Positions 1 through 9,876 of a stretch of 42,083 nt of DNA are shown piece after piece. The notes beneath the pieces are model-generated. The model worked only from the letters and a program-made list of their open reading frames with translations. It searched no databases and was not told where the DNA came from. The stretch's first letter is position 1. Each line of letters opens with the position of its first letter. A program made the translations under genes and the position numbers. The DNA is taken from NCBI GenBank assembly GCA_030527105.1, contig JAUNBK010000008.1, positions 38,071 to 80,153 on the forward strand, written 5' to 3'. This DNA comes from Planctomycetia bacterium. GTDB taxonomy: Bacteria; Planctomycetota; Planctomycetia; Pirellulales; Thermoguttaceae.

Positions 1-39
1 GGCGGCTCGGAAGGATTGAAGAGGTTTGAAAAAGTTTGA

Positions 40-873
40 TTAAACGAGTGGCGGAGTCTCTGCCATTCTTTGCCTTGATGCCTCGTAGAAAAGGATCGCG
101 GCGGTCGTGGAGACGTTTAGGCTGTCGGCAATTCCACGCATGGGGAGAAAAATGGGCTGCACGCTCGGCACTCGGAAGGCGTCGGAAAGTCCCCACGCTT
201 CGCTCCCCAACACAATGGCGCAGGAGTGTGTGAAATCCGCGCAAGTGTAGAGTTCCGCGCCGTCCACAATCGCGGCGTAGATTTTAACGCCCCGATGGCG
301 CAATTCCTCCAGCGTCTCCTCGCTCGACGCGACGCAGACGGGCGTGGAGAAAATGGTTCCGAGGCTTGCGCGAATCGTGTTTGGGTTGAATAAATCGGTC
401 TTTGGATCCGCGACAATGAGCGCGTCGACTCCCGCGCCGTCTGCACTTCGCAAAATGGCACCGACATTGCCTGGCTTCTCGACGCCCTCAATGACTCCGA
501 TCAAATGTGGACGCCCCTGAGGGAGCGCGTCCAACATCTCGTCGAGACGAACTTCAACACGTCGCGCGGTCGCAAGAACTCCGTCGTCGCGCTCTCCATA
601 CGCCATTTTCTCGAAGATGCTGCGCGACGTTTCGAAAAACGCGACACGATCTCGATATTCCTCGTAGAAACGCTGCATCCACGCCGAAGTCTCCTCGCTC
701 GCCAAATCGGGAGCGAAAAAGACCTCCAAAAGCGGAAAGCCACAGCGCGCGGCGCGATCCGTTTCACGCCGCCCATCAATGAGGAACTTGCCCAACTGCC
801 GCCGTTTGCGACTTTGGCGCAGGTGGACGACCTCTTTGACGCGCGGATTTTGCGTGCTCGTGAGTTGCTGCAT
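40..873 (-). CDS. TrmH/SpoU-family RNA 2'-O-methyltransferase
   Basis: This is a SPOUT-class methyltransferase that would transfer a methyl group from S-adenosylmethionine to a ribose 2'-OH in rRNA or tRNA. The N-terminal part (LTSTQNPRVKEVVHLRQ and FLIDGRRE) matches the substrate-binding domain of TrmH-family proteins. The C-terminal half carries the three SPOUT motifs: NVGAILRSADGAGVDALIV, IVLGSEAWGLS, and LPMRGIADSLNVSTTAAILF, which form the trefoil-knot cofactor site. About 277 residues is normal for the family. I chose the ATG at 873; an in-frame TTG two codons upstream is also possible, and neither has a strong Shine-Dalgarno site. It is the last gene of a minus-strand run, 35 bp after the phenylacetate-CoA ligase gene, so probably co-transcribed. 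The exact RNA target cannot be read from sequence. Confidence 0.9.
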   Translation of the reverse strand: MQQLTSTQNPRVKEVVHLRQSRKRRQLGKFLIDGRRETDRAARCGFPLLEVFFAPDLASEETSAWMQRFYEEYRDRVAFFETSRSIFEKMAYGERDDGVLATARRVEVRLDEMLDALPQGRPHLIGVIEGVEKPGNVGAILRSADGAGVDALIVADPKTDLFNPNTIRASLGTIFSTPVCVASSEETLEELRHRGVKIYAAIVDGAELYTCADFTHSCAIVLGSEAWGLSDAFRVPSVQPIFLPMRGIADSLNVSTTAAILFYEASRQRMAETPPLV

Positions 874-908
874 AATCAACCAACGCCCTAAATCAACCGA
901 GGAAAGGG

Positions 909-2273
909 TTATTTCTTGTCGCCTTGCGAGGATTGGACGTTGTGCAGGTCGCGCAAATCCTCCAACCGCTTCGCTTTTCCCACAAAACGCTGCATCGTTT
1001 GGGGTGCCGCAAGCTCCAACTTGACGCGCAGACCCGTGACGACTTGGATTTGGTGTAAGATATTGCGCCGCAACTCGTCCATATCACTCATTTTGTCAGA
1101 GAAGTGAGACTCCTGAATCTCGACCTGAACCGTGATTTCGTCCATGGCGCCGGGTCGCTCGACCTTGATGAGGAAGTGGGGCGTCACGCCCTCGACGCGC
1201 AAGAGCGCCTCCTCGATTTGCGTGGGGAAAAGGTTGACGCCGCGTACGACCACCATATCGTCAGAACGTCCAACGATGCGCCCCATGCGCTGCGTCGTGC
1301 GTCCACAACGACAAGGCGACGAGTCCAAAATGGCGATGTCACGCGTCCGATAGCGCAAAAGAGACGTCGCCTCTTTGTTGAGATTCGTGATCACCAACTC
1401 CCCGGGCGTCCCCTCCGGCACGGGTTCAAGCGTCTCGGGATCAAGACACTCGATGAGGAAATTGTCCTCCTGAATGTGCATCCCGTTTTGATACCAACAT
1501 TCCCCACTGATGGAGGGGCCCAGAATCTCGCTCAAGCCATAATTGTTGAACGCTTTTATGCCGAGGAGATTCTCAATCACTTGGCGCATTTCTTCCGTCC
1601 ACGCTTCCGCGCCGAAGTGAGCGAATTTGAGCGCAAGCTCGTGAGGCTTAATCCCCATGTCGCGCACGGTCTCGGCAATATTCATCGCATAGCTTGGCGT
1701 GGCAATCAGCCCGTCGGTCTTCAAATCTTGCATGAACATGATCTGTCGCGGCGTATTGCCTGCGGCGGCGGGCAGAATCCCGGCTCCGACACATTCGATT
1801 CCGTAGTGCAAACCAAAACCACCCGTGAAAAGTCCGTATCCAAACGAAACCTGCACGAGGTGATTGCTCCTCAAACCACCCGCATACAAAAATCTGGCGC
1901 AGAGGTTCGCCCACGTCTCCAAATCCTTCCGAGTGTACGCCATGAGTGTCGGCTTACTCTTCGTCCCGCTCGAGCCATGAATACGCGCGATCTCGTGTCG
2001 CGGGATGAGAAGGTGCCCAAAAGGATAGTTCTCAAGGAGCTGAGCCTTGGTCGTGAAAGGGAGTCGACGGATGTCGTCGAGGGAGCGAATGTCGTCTCCA
2101 GAGAGCTTTGTTTTCTCGAAGAACTCACGATAAAGCGGGAGGTGCCGCACTTTATCCACCGTCTTGCGCAAACGCTCCAACTGGAGCACCCGCATTTCTT
2201 CTCGCGGGAGCGTCTCCATTTGGCTCCAATAAAGATTCTCGAAGGGGAGATTTTCGTAAATTGCTTCTGCCAT
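909..2273 (-). CDS. paaK: Phenylacetate-CoA ligase (AMP-forming)
   Basis: This enzyme activates phenylacetate or a related aryl acetate to its CoA thioester with ATP, in the cytoplasm. Visible signatures of the adenylate-forming superfamily are the P-loop HGSSGTKSKPTLMAYTRKDL, the YGLSEI segment, YRTRDI, and the hinge region GRSDDMVVVRGVNLFPTQIEE. The length of 454 residues is slightly above the usual 430-440. The start ATG is preceded by an AAGGCAG-like ribosome binding site. The gene follows an ACT-domain gene with a 16 bp gap. In many anaerobes such ACT/PaaK pairs sit together and are tied to aromatic amino acid fermentation through indolepyruvate or phenylpyruvate oxidoreductases (family knowledge). 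The partner oxidoreductase is not in this window, so the exact substrate is inferred. Confidence 0.93.
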   Translation of the reverse strand: MAEAIYENLPFENLYWSQMETLPREEMRVLQLERLRKTVDKVRHLPLYREFFEKTKLSGDDIRSLDDIRRLPFTTKAQLLENYPFGHLLIPRHEIARIHGSSGTKSKPTLMAYTRKDLETWANLCARFLYAGGLRSNHLVQVSFGYGLFTGGFGLHYGIECVGAGILPAAAGNTPRQIMFMQDLKTDGLIATPSYAMNIAETVRDMGIKPHELALKFAHFGAEAWTEEMRQVIENLLGIKAFNNYGLSEILGPSISGECWYQNGMHIQEDNFLIECLDPETLEPVPEGTPGELVITNLNKEATSLLRYRTRDIAILDSSPCRCGRTTQRMGRIVGRSDDMVVVRGVNLFPTQIEEALLRVEGVTPHFLIKVERPGAMDEITVQVEIQESHFSDKMSDMDELRRNILHQIQVVTGLRVKLELAAPQTMQRFVGKAKRLEDLRDLHNVQSSQGDKK

Positions 2274-2289
2274 GATTCTGCCTTAAACT

Positions 2290-2724
2290 TTAGCCAAGAC
2301 GATAGAGTTCTACGTCGTCAAAAACATTGATTCCATTGCGCTGAAGGACGCCCACGGCGGTGTCCGGGTCGTCGAAACGAAACACCAGAATCGCCTTGTC
2401 TTTTGCATGAAACGTGAACGCATACATGTATTCGACATTAAGACCTGCCGTTTCGAGAACCCTCAAAATCGAGGCAAGCCCACCAGGCTCATCGTTTATC
2501 TCGGTCGCGACGACTTCCGTGAGACGAACAACAAACCCCGCCTCCTGAAGGAGTTTCATCGCCTGTTCCCACTGTTCAACAATCAGGCGCAAGATGCCGA
2601 ACTGCTGCGTGTCGGCAAGAGAAAGCGTGAGGATGTTGATCTTTGCGTCCGCAAGACGGGCACAAATCGCGCTCAAATGCCCCGGTTTGTTCTCAAGAAA
2701 AACGGACAATTGCTTGATTTTCAT
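2290..2724 (-). CDS. Tandem ACT-domain protein
   Basis: A 144-residue protein made of two ACT domains. The first begins MKIKQLSVFLENKPGHLSAI, the second spans about residues 70-144 and contains NDEPGGLASILRVLETAGLNVEYMYAF. ACT domains bind amino acids and regulate enzymes. Here it is the first gene of the run ending in the TrmH gene and lies immediately upstream of paaK, the usual context of this small protein, so an aromatic amino acid sensor or modulator role is likely but inferred. AGGAG lies 8 bp before the ATG, a strong ribosome binding site. Confidence 0.9.
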   Translation of the reverse strand: MKIKQLSVFLENKPGHLSAICARLADAKINILTLSLADTQQFGILRLIVEQWEQAMKLLQEAGFVVRLTEVVATEINDEPGGLASILRVLETAGLNVEYMYAFTFHAKDKAILVFRFDDPDTAVGVLQRNGINVFDDVELYRLG

Positions 2725-2751
2725 GTTGGACTCCTCGTTTTAAGGGGGTTT

Positions 2752-2807
2752 TATGATACATTGCGTTGGAATTTCCAGACGGCTTCGGGAATTTCACTCG
2801 GAGCTAC
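2752..2807 (+). repeat. Partial copy of ~105 bp dispersed repeat (family A, copy 1)
   Basis: Resembles the left half of the family: TATGATACATTGCGTTGGAA followed by TTTCC and ending in GGAGCTAC. The right half is missing. It sits in the leader of the ACT-paaK-trmH run. Confidence 0.6.
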
Positions 2808-2950
2808 TATTAAGTATATCCCAAAACGCGACAAATAACAAGAGGCTCCTGCGAAAAAAGAGCCAAATTTCGCTTTTTCTCGCCAAAAATCTCCACCAGC
2901 GGGGGATGCGCACGAAAGATTCCGCCAAAAGTCTCGTGCAACGTCCAAAA

Positions 2951-3391
2951 TCACGCCAAGTGCTCCAGCCACGCTTGGGTAATGCTTCGGAATGTCTCGC
3001 GCGACGCTTGGGAGATGTCCAACATTTGGACGACGAGAAGGTAGGAGAATTTCCCTCGTTCGAGTCCCCGAATCATCGCGATACAGGGGAAATCGAAGTA
3101 GAAGAAATCGACGTCCACTCCCTCCAAGACGGCAGAAGGAAAAACTTCCTGAATCGGCACTGCGTCGCACCCCTCGTACATCTCCTCGAGCGCCGCGACT
3201 CCCTCCTCCACCAAATCCTCCGCCTTGTGGAACGCAGGGTATCGCGAGAGCGACCAGAAACTACCCTCTGGCGACGCAATCGTTAGCTCGTCCGCCTCGC
3301 TTTCGTCGTCGATCGAGAGCGTCCAATCGTCAGGGTACTGCACCCAGAAATCGTTTTCGTCATAAATGTTCATAGTCGCCTCGTACGACAT
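2951..3391 (-). CDS. Hypothetical protein, acidic, about 146 residues
   Basis: I do not recognise a named family. The protein is acidic and rich in aromatic residues near its N-terminus (NIYDENDFWVQYPDDWTLSID), and looks like a single compact alpha/beta domain. It has no signal peptide or membrane segment. The pattern of a short 'YPDDW' opening followed by strands and a C-terminal helix recalls small PsbP/DUF1795-like proteins, but I would not assign it on that basis. The start may instead be the ATG at 3373, which has GAGG at good spacing; the upstream ATG at 3391 has a weaker site. A repeat of family A ends just upstream (3411) and its AAAGGAG end faces this gene. It appears monocistronic. 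Confidence 0.7.
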   Translation of the reverse strand: MSYEATMNIYDENDFWVQYPDDWTLSIDDESEADELTIASPEGSFWSLSRYPAFHKAEDLVEEGVAALEEMYEGCDAVPIQEVFPSAVLEGVDVDFFYFDFPCIAMIRGLERGKFSYLLVVQMLDISQASRETFRSITQAWLEHLA

Positions 3392-3410
3392 TTCGCGCGT
3401 TGTTGCCTCA

Positions 3411-3516
3411 ATACTCGTTCTCCTTTAAAATTCCCTTTTGCGCGACACTTTGCGAGCCGTGGTGCGAGAGCTTCCAACGGCGGGCGGAACCGGAAATTTC
3501 AACGCAAAGTATTATA
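3411..3516 (-). repeat. ~105 bp dispersed imperfect-palindromic repeat (family A, copy 2)
   Basis: Full-length copy between the hypothetical gene and rplT. The ends read ATACTCGTTCTCCTTTAAAA on one side and, on the other, TTTCAACGCAAAGTATTATA. The core contains GCGAGCCGTGGTGCG and CGGCGGGCGG. These ends are imperfect inverted repeats of each other (TATAATACTTTGCG versus TATACTCGTTCTCC, both followed by an AAATTCCC-like stretch). Confidence 0.8.
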
Positions 3517-3525
3517 AAGCCTCTT

Positions 3526-3563
3526 CAAAAAAAGAATGGAAGCCTGAAAGACCTCCATTCTTT
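3526..3563 (-). terminator. Rho-independent terminator of rpmI-rplT
   Basis: On the minus strand a stem AAAGAATGGA pairs with TCCATTCTTT around a short loop and is followed by a run of T, directly downstream of the rplT stop. This is a textbook intrinsic terminator. Confidence 0.85.
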
Positions 3564-3598
3564 GAAAAATTCGCTCTTACGAGACCGCACGCATGGGA

Positions 3599-3955
3599 CT
3601 ATTTTGCCAAAGCGGCTTTCGCCAACTCCACGACCTGTTTGAATCCGTCCAGATCGCTGACAGCCATCTCCGCCAGAATTTTGCGGTCGAGCAGAATGTC
3701 GGCTTTTGCCAACCCCGCGATGAACTCGCTGTACCGCAATCCCAAATCGCGGCAAGCCGCATTGATACGGATGATCCAGAGAGAACGCATCTCACGTTTT
3801 CGCACCTTTCGATCACGAAACGCAAATGCACCAGCCCTGACCAAAGTCTCCTGAACCGTGCGGGACATATTCCGCCGACCGCCACGGAACCCCTTTGCAC
3901 GCTTGAGAAGGCGTTTCTTCGCCTTATTTCGTGCGGCACCATTTGTTGTACGCAT
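3599..3955 (-). CDS. rplT: 50S ribosomal protein L20
   Basis: Ribosomal protein L20 binds 23S rRNA early in large-subunit assembly. The 118-residue sequence is typical: a basic N-terminal tail ([19 protein letters not shown]), then [21 protein letters not shown] and the globular end [20 protein letters not shown]. It follows rpmI by 130 bp on the same strand, the usual L35-L20 order, and is closed by a strong intrinsic terminator. infC, normally upstream of rpmI, is absent here. The unusually long gap between rpmI and rplT could hold an autoregulatory leader, but no such structure was resolved. Confidence 0.97.
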   Translation of the reverse strand: MRTTNGAARNKAKKRLLKRAKGFRGGRRNMSRTVQETLVRAGAFAFRDRKVRKREMRSLWIIRINAACRDLGLRYSEFIAGLAKADILLDRKILAEMAVSDLDGFKQVVELAKAALAK

Positions 3956-4085
3956 ACTAATTTTCCTTTTGCAAATTTGCTATAAACCACGAGACAAAGG
4001 TCTCTTTCCTTCGGATGAAAGAAAGACGTTCACTCCTACCCGACTCGCTTTCTGATGAACGGGCTGACGTGCCGTTCGGACGAAC

Positions 4086-4289
4086 TCAATAGCTATTGCC
4101 ACAGAGTGCGGCAGCAATACGACGTTGTTCAGCAGTCGACGTTGCGGCCGTTCCACGAAGCTGACGACTTCGTTTTTGCGACATACGCGACGCCAAGTGG
4201 CTTGTGCCCGCTGATCGATGCATCGCCTTGCCTTTTGCCGACAGACGGAAACGTTTCTTTGTTCCCTTGTGTGTCTTCATTTTAGGCAT
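4086..4289 (-). CDS. rpmI: 50S ribosomal protein L35
   Basis: A 67-residue L35, recognised by MPKMKTHKGTKKRFRLSAKG at the start and the basic SQKRSRQLRGTA segment. The longer open frame extends upstream, but the conserved MPKMKTHKG start is at 4289 and has AAGGAGT eight bases before it, so that start is preferred. It is first of the rpmI-rplT pair. A possible promoter (TTGTAT, 16 bp, TAGAAT on the minus strand) lies about 60 bp upstream, but this is weak evidence. Confidence 0.95.
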   Translation of the reverse strand: MPKMKTHKGTKKRFRLSAKGKAMHRSAGTSHLASRMSQKRSRQLRGTAATSTAEQRRIAAALCGNSY

Positions 4290-5648
<1,359 letters not shown>

Positions 5649-5655
5649 AATACAA

Positions 5656-5703
5656 AACACGTCGTCCGCTCCGCACGTAAGCGCGAAAGCCGGACGACGT
5701 GTT
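5656..5703. terminator. Hairpin between convergent mdh and DUF1292 genes
   Basis: Perfect 13 bp stem AACACGTCGTCCG / CGGACGACGTGTT with a 22-nt loop, 7 bp after the mdh stop codon. There is no long T run, but the position between two converging genes suggests bidirectional termination. Confidence 0.7.
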
Positions 5704-5753
5704 AAATCTCGATGCGAAACGGGATTGAATCCCAAACCGCGACTTTCTTTTCG

Positions 5754-6128
5754 TTACTCTTTCTCGGAATCCTCGTCGAAGTCTTCGTCTTCGAAATCAT
5801 CATCGTCGAAGTCGTCCTCCAACTCCTCGTTGATATACTCCATGATTTCGTCCAAAAGTTCCTCGTTCTCAATTGCCGAGAACGTGTATCCTTCTTCCGT
5901 TTCGGCAATTTCCATCACCAGAACGTCGATTTCTGTCGCTCCTTCTGGCTGATCTTCATCCGTCGGGATAAGGATAGCATACTGTGTTCCTTTGTATTCG
6001 AAAAATTTATCGAGCGTGAACTCAAAACGCTCTCCATCCTCCGTGAAGGTTTCGATCACGATCGGCTCATAATCATCTTCATAATCGTGGTCGTGGTCGC
6101 AACCGCAATCGCAATTTCCGTGCGTCAT
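5754..6128 (-). CDS. DUF1292-family protein
   Basis: A 124-residue, strongly acidic protein. The central part ETFTEDGERFEFTLDKFFEY and TQYAILIPTDED matches the DUF1292 (YrzB-like) family, whose function is unknown. The N-terminus carries a CDCGCDHDHDYEDD stretch that could bind metal, and the C-terminus is a run of Asp and Glu (ELEDDFDDDDFEDEDFDEDS). I chose the ATG at 6128 because MTHGNCDCGC follows an AAGGA ribosome binding site; the longer open frame upstream has no family similarity. It converges on mdh. Confidence 0.82.
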   Translation of the reverse strand: MTHGNCDCGCDHDHDYEDDYEPIVIETFTEDGERFEFTLDKFFEYKGTQYAILIPTDEDQPEGATEIDVLVMEIAETEEGYTFSAIENEELLDEIMEYINEELEDDFDDDDFEDEDFDEDSEKE

Positions 6129-6373
6129 TTTCTTTTTCCTTGTGAAAATGTTGACAAATGGCAATATCGACTCGGCATGCGCCGGTCCCTTTCCCCGACC
6201 ATTGTATTCGAAATAGAAATTTTTCACAAGGGGGAGGGAGGAAAAAACCATCGGATTGTTTAAAATTTCTTCAACACGGAGGGACACGCTCAAGAGGACA
6301 ACCTCCAATTCCCCTTTGTGCCTCGGTTTTCGTTGGAAGTCACTCCAGGAAAAATACGTCATTCACGAAAGTT

Positions 6374-6481
6374 TATAATATTTCTTGTTGAAATTTTCGG
6401 CACAGCCCGCTGCCAGAGTTGCGCACCACGGCTCGCGAAACGTCGTGTAAAACCGGAATTTTAAAGGAGAGCGAGTACATA
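6374..6481 (+). repeat. ~105 bp dispersed repeat (family A, copy 4)
   Basis: Starts TATAATATTTCTTGTTGAAA and ends AAAGGAGAGCGAGTACATA, with the core GCGCACCACGGCTCGCGAAA. It is in the opposite orientation to copies 2 and 3. Confidence 0.8.
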
Positions 6482-6545
6482 AGGAGGAGAAGTATAAAAA
6501 TTTGTGAAATTTTCCCAAAATTGTCCCCTCCCCCCGTCTTTTTGC

Positions 6546-6574
6546 TTGACAACAGAAAGTATCTATGCTACAAT
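6546..6574 (+). promoter_or_regulatory. Sigma70-type promoter for the methyltransferase remnant
   Basis: TTGACA at 6546-6551, a 17 bp spacer and TACAAT at 6569-6574: perfect -35, near-perfect -10. It lies between two family A repeats, about 165 bp upstream of the start codon. Confidence 0.7.
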
Positions 6575-6604
6575 GGTTCCCATGGTGGAGTCTCCTTCGG
6601 GGGG

Positions 6605-6710
6605 ATAGTACCCCGTGCTGAAATTTCCGGTTTTTCTCCGCCGTTGGAGCTACGCACTACGGTTCGCGAAACATCGTGGAAACCGGGAATTCTCAAGCAC
6701 GATGCGTATG
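6605..6710 (+). repeat. ~105 bp dispersed repeat (family A, copy 5)
   Basis: More diverged copy: GTGCTGAAATTTCCGG, then CGCCGTTGGAGCTACGCAC and GGTTCGCGAAACATCGTG, ending in GATGCGTATG. It lies inside the likely leader of the methyltransferase remnant. Confidence 0.7.
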
Positions 6711-6745
6711 AGTGTTCCAACAAGAGGCTTGACAGGGAAATTTTC

Positions 6746-7234
6746 ATGAAAATGGCAAACTCCATTGAGCTTTTCACGGGCGCGGGCGGTCTGGCGATTG
6801 GGCTAGAAAGTGCCGGTTGCTACCATGTGGCTATGGTCGAATCCAACGGTACTGCATGCGACACATTGCGGTTTAATGCGAACAAGAGAAAAGGGGACGC
6901 AAAAAACCGTATTTTCCAACGCGACGCGAGAACAATGGATTATTCTGCAATCGGAGAATCGATAGATATGGTCGCTGGCGGACCTCCTTGTCAGCCCTTT
7001 TCCATGGGGGGAAAAGCAAAAGGGTACGAAGATTCCAAGGATATGTTTCCTGAAGCTGTTCGAGCAGTTCGTGAAATTCGCCCGAAATGCTTTCTGTTTG
7101 AGAATGTCAAAGGTTTGTTGCGTCAAAGTTTTTCCTCTTATTTTAATTACATTATTCTGCAATTGACCTATCCCTGTGTGGTCAAACGCAAGGGGGAAGG
7201 TTGGGTCGATCATCTTTCGAGATTGGAAAAATGA
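6746..7234 (+). pseudogene. Truncated DNA (cytosine-5) methyltransferase
   Basis: N-terminal part of a Dcm-type C5-cytosine methyltransferase. Motif I is SIELFTGAGGLAIGLESAG, motif IV with the catalytic cysteine is GGPPCQPFSMGGKAKGYED, and FLFENVKGL follows. The frame stops at TGA after KRKGEGWVDHLSRLEK, about residue 162, whereas these enzymes normally have 350-450 residues. The target-recognition region and motifs IX-X are missing, and the next 110 bp do not continue them in any frame I could read. A few residues past the stop (HTGG) might be original. A methyltransferase without motif X should be inactive. No restriction partner is nearby. The start ATG follows a gene-proximal repeat (copy 5) and a consensus promoter. 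Confidence 0.8.
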
Positions 7235-7298
7235 CATACGGGCGGACTAAAAACATAGGCATTTGCTCAAAAGTTGAACAAATAGTTCGTCTGGTTCG

Positions 7299-7327
7299 TT
7301 GATAATTTTGTTGTATTGTTTTATCAT
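7299..7327 (+). promoter_or_regulatory. Putative promoter of the TIM-barrel/sialidase operon
   Basis: TTGATA, 17 bp, TATCAT, located 18 bp upstream of the start codon, with AGGAGAG as ribosome binding site just before the ATG. The distance implies a very short 5' leader. Confidence 0.5.
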
Positions 7328-7344
7328 CCACATAGGAGAGACTC

Positions 7345-8196
7345 ATGGATAAATATCCTGTCGGCGTTTTTGCCAGCATTGGAGCGGGACTCGGCGTTCG
7401 GCTCGAAGTCGTGAAAGAATTGGGCATCCACTCGGTTCAACTTTGTTGTCCGCATAAAGAAATGCGTACGCAGGAGAACGCGCGCGATTTTATCGCCAAA
7501 TTGAACGACATCGGAGCGACAATTTCCGTCGTCTTCTGCGATTTTAAGGGGGAAAGCTACGCGACCATTCAAAAAACTCGCGAAACGATTGGCTTGGTGC
7601 CGAAAGAGACCAGAGCGGAGCGCAAGCAGGAGATTCGAGAGATTGCCGACTTTGCCAAAACGCTTGGCTGCTCGCGCATCGGCATCCATATCGGATTCAT
7701 CCCTCACGAGACGGATTCCGACGACTATCGTGATTTGGTCGGCTCGCTGCAAGAGCTTGCTGATTATCTCGCGGCGCAAGATCAGGCGTTTCATCTCGAG
7801 ACGGGACAAGAGACGGCAGATGGGCTTGAACGTTTCCTTTCGGACGTCGGACGTGAGAACGTGTTTATCAATTTCGACCCGGCAAACATGATTTTATACG
7901 GGTCTGGCGAGCCGCTCCCCGCGCTCAAAAAGTTGGGAAAATGGGTGCGTAGCTGCCATTGCAAAGACGCGAAATGGTCTGCCGAGCCGGGCAAAGAGTG
8001 GGGCGCGGAAGTGCCTTTCGGCACAGGAGACGTGAACGCGAAGGAGTTCTTCAAAACGCTCAAAGAGGTTGGGTACGAAGGTCCGCTTACGATCGAACGA
8101 GAAATCCCTGCTGAGCCAGAACGCCAGAAGGCGGAAATTTCGCAGGCAAAAGACTTGATCGAAGGCTTGAAGAGAGAAATCTTTGGAGTTGAATGA
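7345..8196 (+). CDS. Sugar phosphate isomerase/epimerase-like TIM-barrel protein
   Basis: A 283-residue xylose-isomerase-like TIM barrel (AP-endonuclease-2 fold), the family of hexulose and inositol isomerases or epimerases. Metal-ligand segments characteristic of the fold are visible: FHLETGQET (Glu), INFDPANMILYG (Asp), SCHCKDAKW (His) and PLTIEREI (Glu). Members act on sugars or polyols in the cytoplasm using a divalent metal; the substrate cannot be assigned. The ATG follows AGGAGAG. Its stop codon overlaps the start of the next gene (ATGATGA), so the two are translationally coupled, suggesting both work on released sugars. Confidence 0.85.
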   Translation: MDKYPVGVFASIGAGLGVRLEVVKELGIHSVQLCCPHKEMRTQENARDFIAKLNDIGATISVVFCDFKGESYATIQKTRETIGLVPKETRAERKQEIREIADFAKTLGCSRIGIHIGFIPHETDSDDYRDLVGSLQELADYLAAQDQAFHLETGQETADGLERFLSDVGRENVFINFDPANMILYGSGEPLPALKKLGKWVRSCHCKDAKWSAEPGKEWGAEVPFGTGDVNAKEFFKTLKEVGYEGPLTIEREIPAEPERQKAEISQAKDLIEGLKREIFGVE

Positions 8197-9845
8197 TGAG
8201 AAAAACGTTTTCCCTGCGGTTTTTGTGGCGCTTTTTCCCTCTCGCGTTGCTGTGGTCTGCCGCACTTTCGGCGCAGGACGTCGCAGCGCCCCTGAGTGAG
8301 ATGGCGCTCCAAACTCCCACCGTTTTGGCTCCTGTCCCGGAAAAATACTCGGACAAAAATCGGATGTTTCAAGGCATTCCGAGTTTAGCCGTCACGAACG
8401 ATCGAAACGTTTGGGCGGTTTGGTATACGGGCGGAACGACGGAGTGCGCCGAGAATTATATCCTCGTTGTGCGAAGTCGGGATGGTGGAGCGACGTGGAG
8501 CGAGCCGATTTTCGCGGTGGATATGGAGGGACCCGTTCGTTTGTACGATCCCTCAATGTGGCAAGACCCGGAGGGAAAATTGTGGGTCTTTTGGGCGCAA
8601 GGTTGGACCTGGTGGGACGGTCGCGCGGGTGTCTGGGCGATGACGTCGAAAAATCCAAACGACGACACGCCGGCGTGGAGCGAGCCGTTTCGAATTTGCG
8701 ACGGAATCATGATGGGGAAGCCTTTTGTCGACAGTCGCGGCGCGTGGCACCTCCCCGTCTCCATTTGGAACGTGCCCACTTCGGTCGGCATACCTCAAGG
8801 CGCCTTTTTTCCCGTTGAGGGAAGGAGCGGGGCGAAGTGTTGGACGTCCGTCGACCAAGGAAAAACGTGGCGCTGCTCGGGAAGCGCTTTTGTCCCGCGT
8901 GAAATTGCTGTCTTTGACGAACACAGCATCGTCGAAAAAAAGGACGGCACCTTCTGGGCGCTCGTGCGAACCAAAGGCATCGGCGAGGCGTTCTCGTCCG
9001 ACGGCGGGGTGACGTGGACGGAGTGCAAGCCGTGCGAAAATCTGCGCCACACGTCTGCCCGATTCTTTTTGCGGCGTTTGGCAAGTGGAAATTTGATTCT
9101 CGTCAAACATGGCAAACCGATGGAAGACTGCGGGCGATCCCGACTCACGGCGTATATTTCGCGCGACGATGGTGCGACGTGGGAGGGAGGGCTGCTTCTC
9201 GACGAGCGCAATGGGGTCTCCTATCCCGATGGAGATCAAACTCCGGATGGGACGATTTTCGTCGTCTATGATTTCGGTCGAACGGGGGCGAAGGAGATTC
9301 TTGCTGCGCGTTTTTCGGAAGAGGATATTTTGGCGGCGAAAATCATTTCGCCACATGGCGCGCTGCGTATTCTCGTGAACAAAGCGCATGGGAGCGCTCC
9401 GCCGCCCACGCCGCTTAAATTCACTCCAAATCCGAATTCGGATGGCGCGTCGCCACGCACGGACGACCCGCGCGCTGCGTTTCGTCCTTCCCAAAGTGAC
9501 GAACTTGCCACGTTAGAGAATGGTGTGAAACTTTTCCTCAATCGCGACTATCGAGCGCAAAATCTCCCCGAGTTTTTGCAGGGAAAAACGTTCGTGCGAG
9601 GAAATATCGATGGCATTCGCGCCTCTTGCACAACTTCGGGTACCGCATTTGTCTACACGCCGCTTCCCGCGCGCAACAAACACTCGGCAGTCGAAACACT
9701 TGAGTCGCAAGGGTGGTCGAAAGTCGCACTCCCGGAGATTCTTCTCTTCGGCAACGTGCCCGGAAATATCGTGACACTCTACCAAAAAGAGTGTCACGCA
9801 GGTGAGATGGTTGAATTCTCGTGGTGGGGTGTTTTGATATTCTAG
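8193..9845 (+). CDS. Secreted sialidase-like (BNR repeat) protein
   Basis: A 550-residue exported protein. Residues 1-28 form a signal peptide (basic MMRKTFSLRFLWRF, hydrophobic FPLALLWSAALSA, likely cleaved before QD). The body is a six-bladed sialidase-type propeller with several Asp-boxes: SRDGGATW, SVDQGKTW, SSDGGVTW and SRDDGATW. After about residue 400 there is an extra C-terminal domain of unknown type. It may remove sialic acid or a related sugar from host glycans, but this fold includes inactive members and I did not confirm all catalytic residues. It overlaps the TIM-barrel isomerase gene by 4 bp. It converges on uvrA. Confidence 0.8.
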   Translation: MMRKTFSLRFLWRFFPLALLWSAALSAQDVAAPLSEMALQTPTVLAPVPEKYSDKNRMFQGIPSLAVTNDRNVWAVWYTGGTTECAENYILVVRSRDGGATWSEPIFAVDMEGPVRLYDPSMWQDPEGKLWVFWAQGWTWWDGRAGVWAMTSKNPNDDTPAWSEPFRICDGIMMGKPFVDSRGAWHLPVSIWNVPTSVGIPQGAFFPVEGRSGAKCWTSVDQGKTWRCSGSAFVPREIAVFDEHSIVEKKDGTFWALVRTKGIGEAFSSDGGVTWTECKPCENLRHTSARFFLRRLASGNLILVKHGKPMEDCGRSRLTAYISRDDGATWEGGLLLDERNGVSYPDGDQTPDGTIFVVYDFGRTGAKEILAARFSEEDILAAKIISPHGALRILVNKAHGSAPPPTPLKFTPNPNSDGASPRTDDPRAAFRPSQSDELATLENGVKLFLNRDYRAQNLPEFLQGKTFVRGNIDGIRASCTTSGTAFVYTPLPARNKHSAVETLESQGWSKVALPEILLFGNVPGNIVTLYQKECHAGEMVEFSWWGVLIF

Positions 9846-9876
9846 ACTTTGGTCTCCACGAGAAAACGTGGGTGTG

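Larger units (their letters stand above)
6129..6745. other. Repeat-rich intergenic region upstream of methyltransferase remnant
   Basis: About 617 bp with no gene I can support. It contains family A copies 4 (6374-6481) and 5 (6605-6710), and a near-consensus promoter (6546-6574) between them pointing towards the methyltransferase remnant. Confidence 0.6.
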
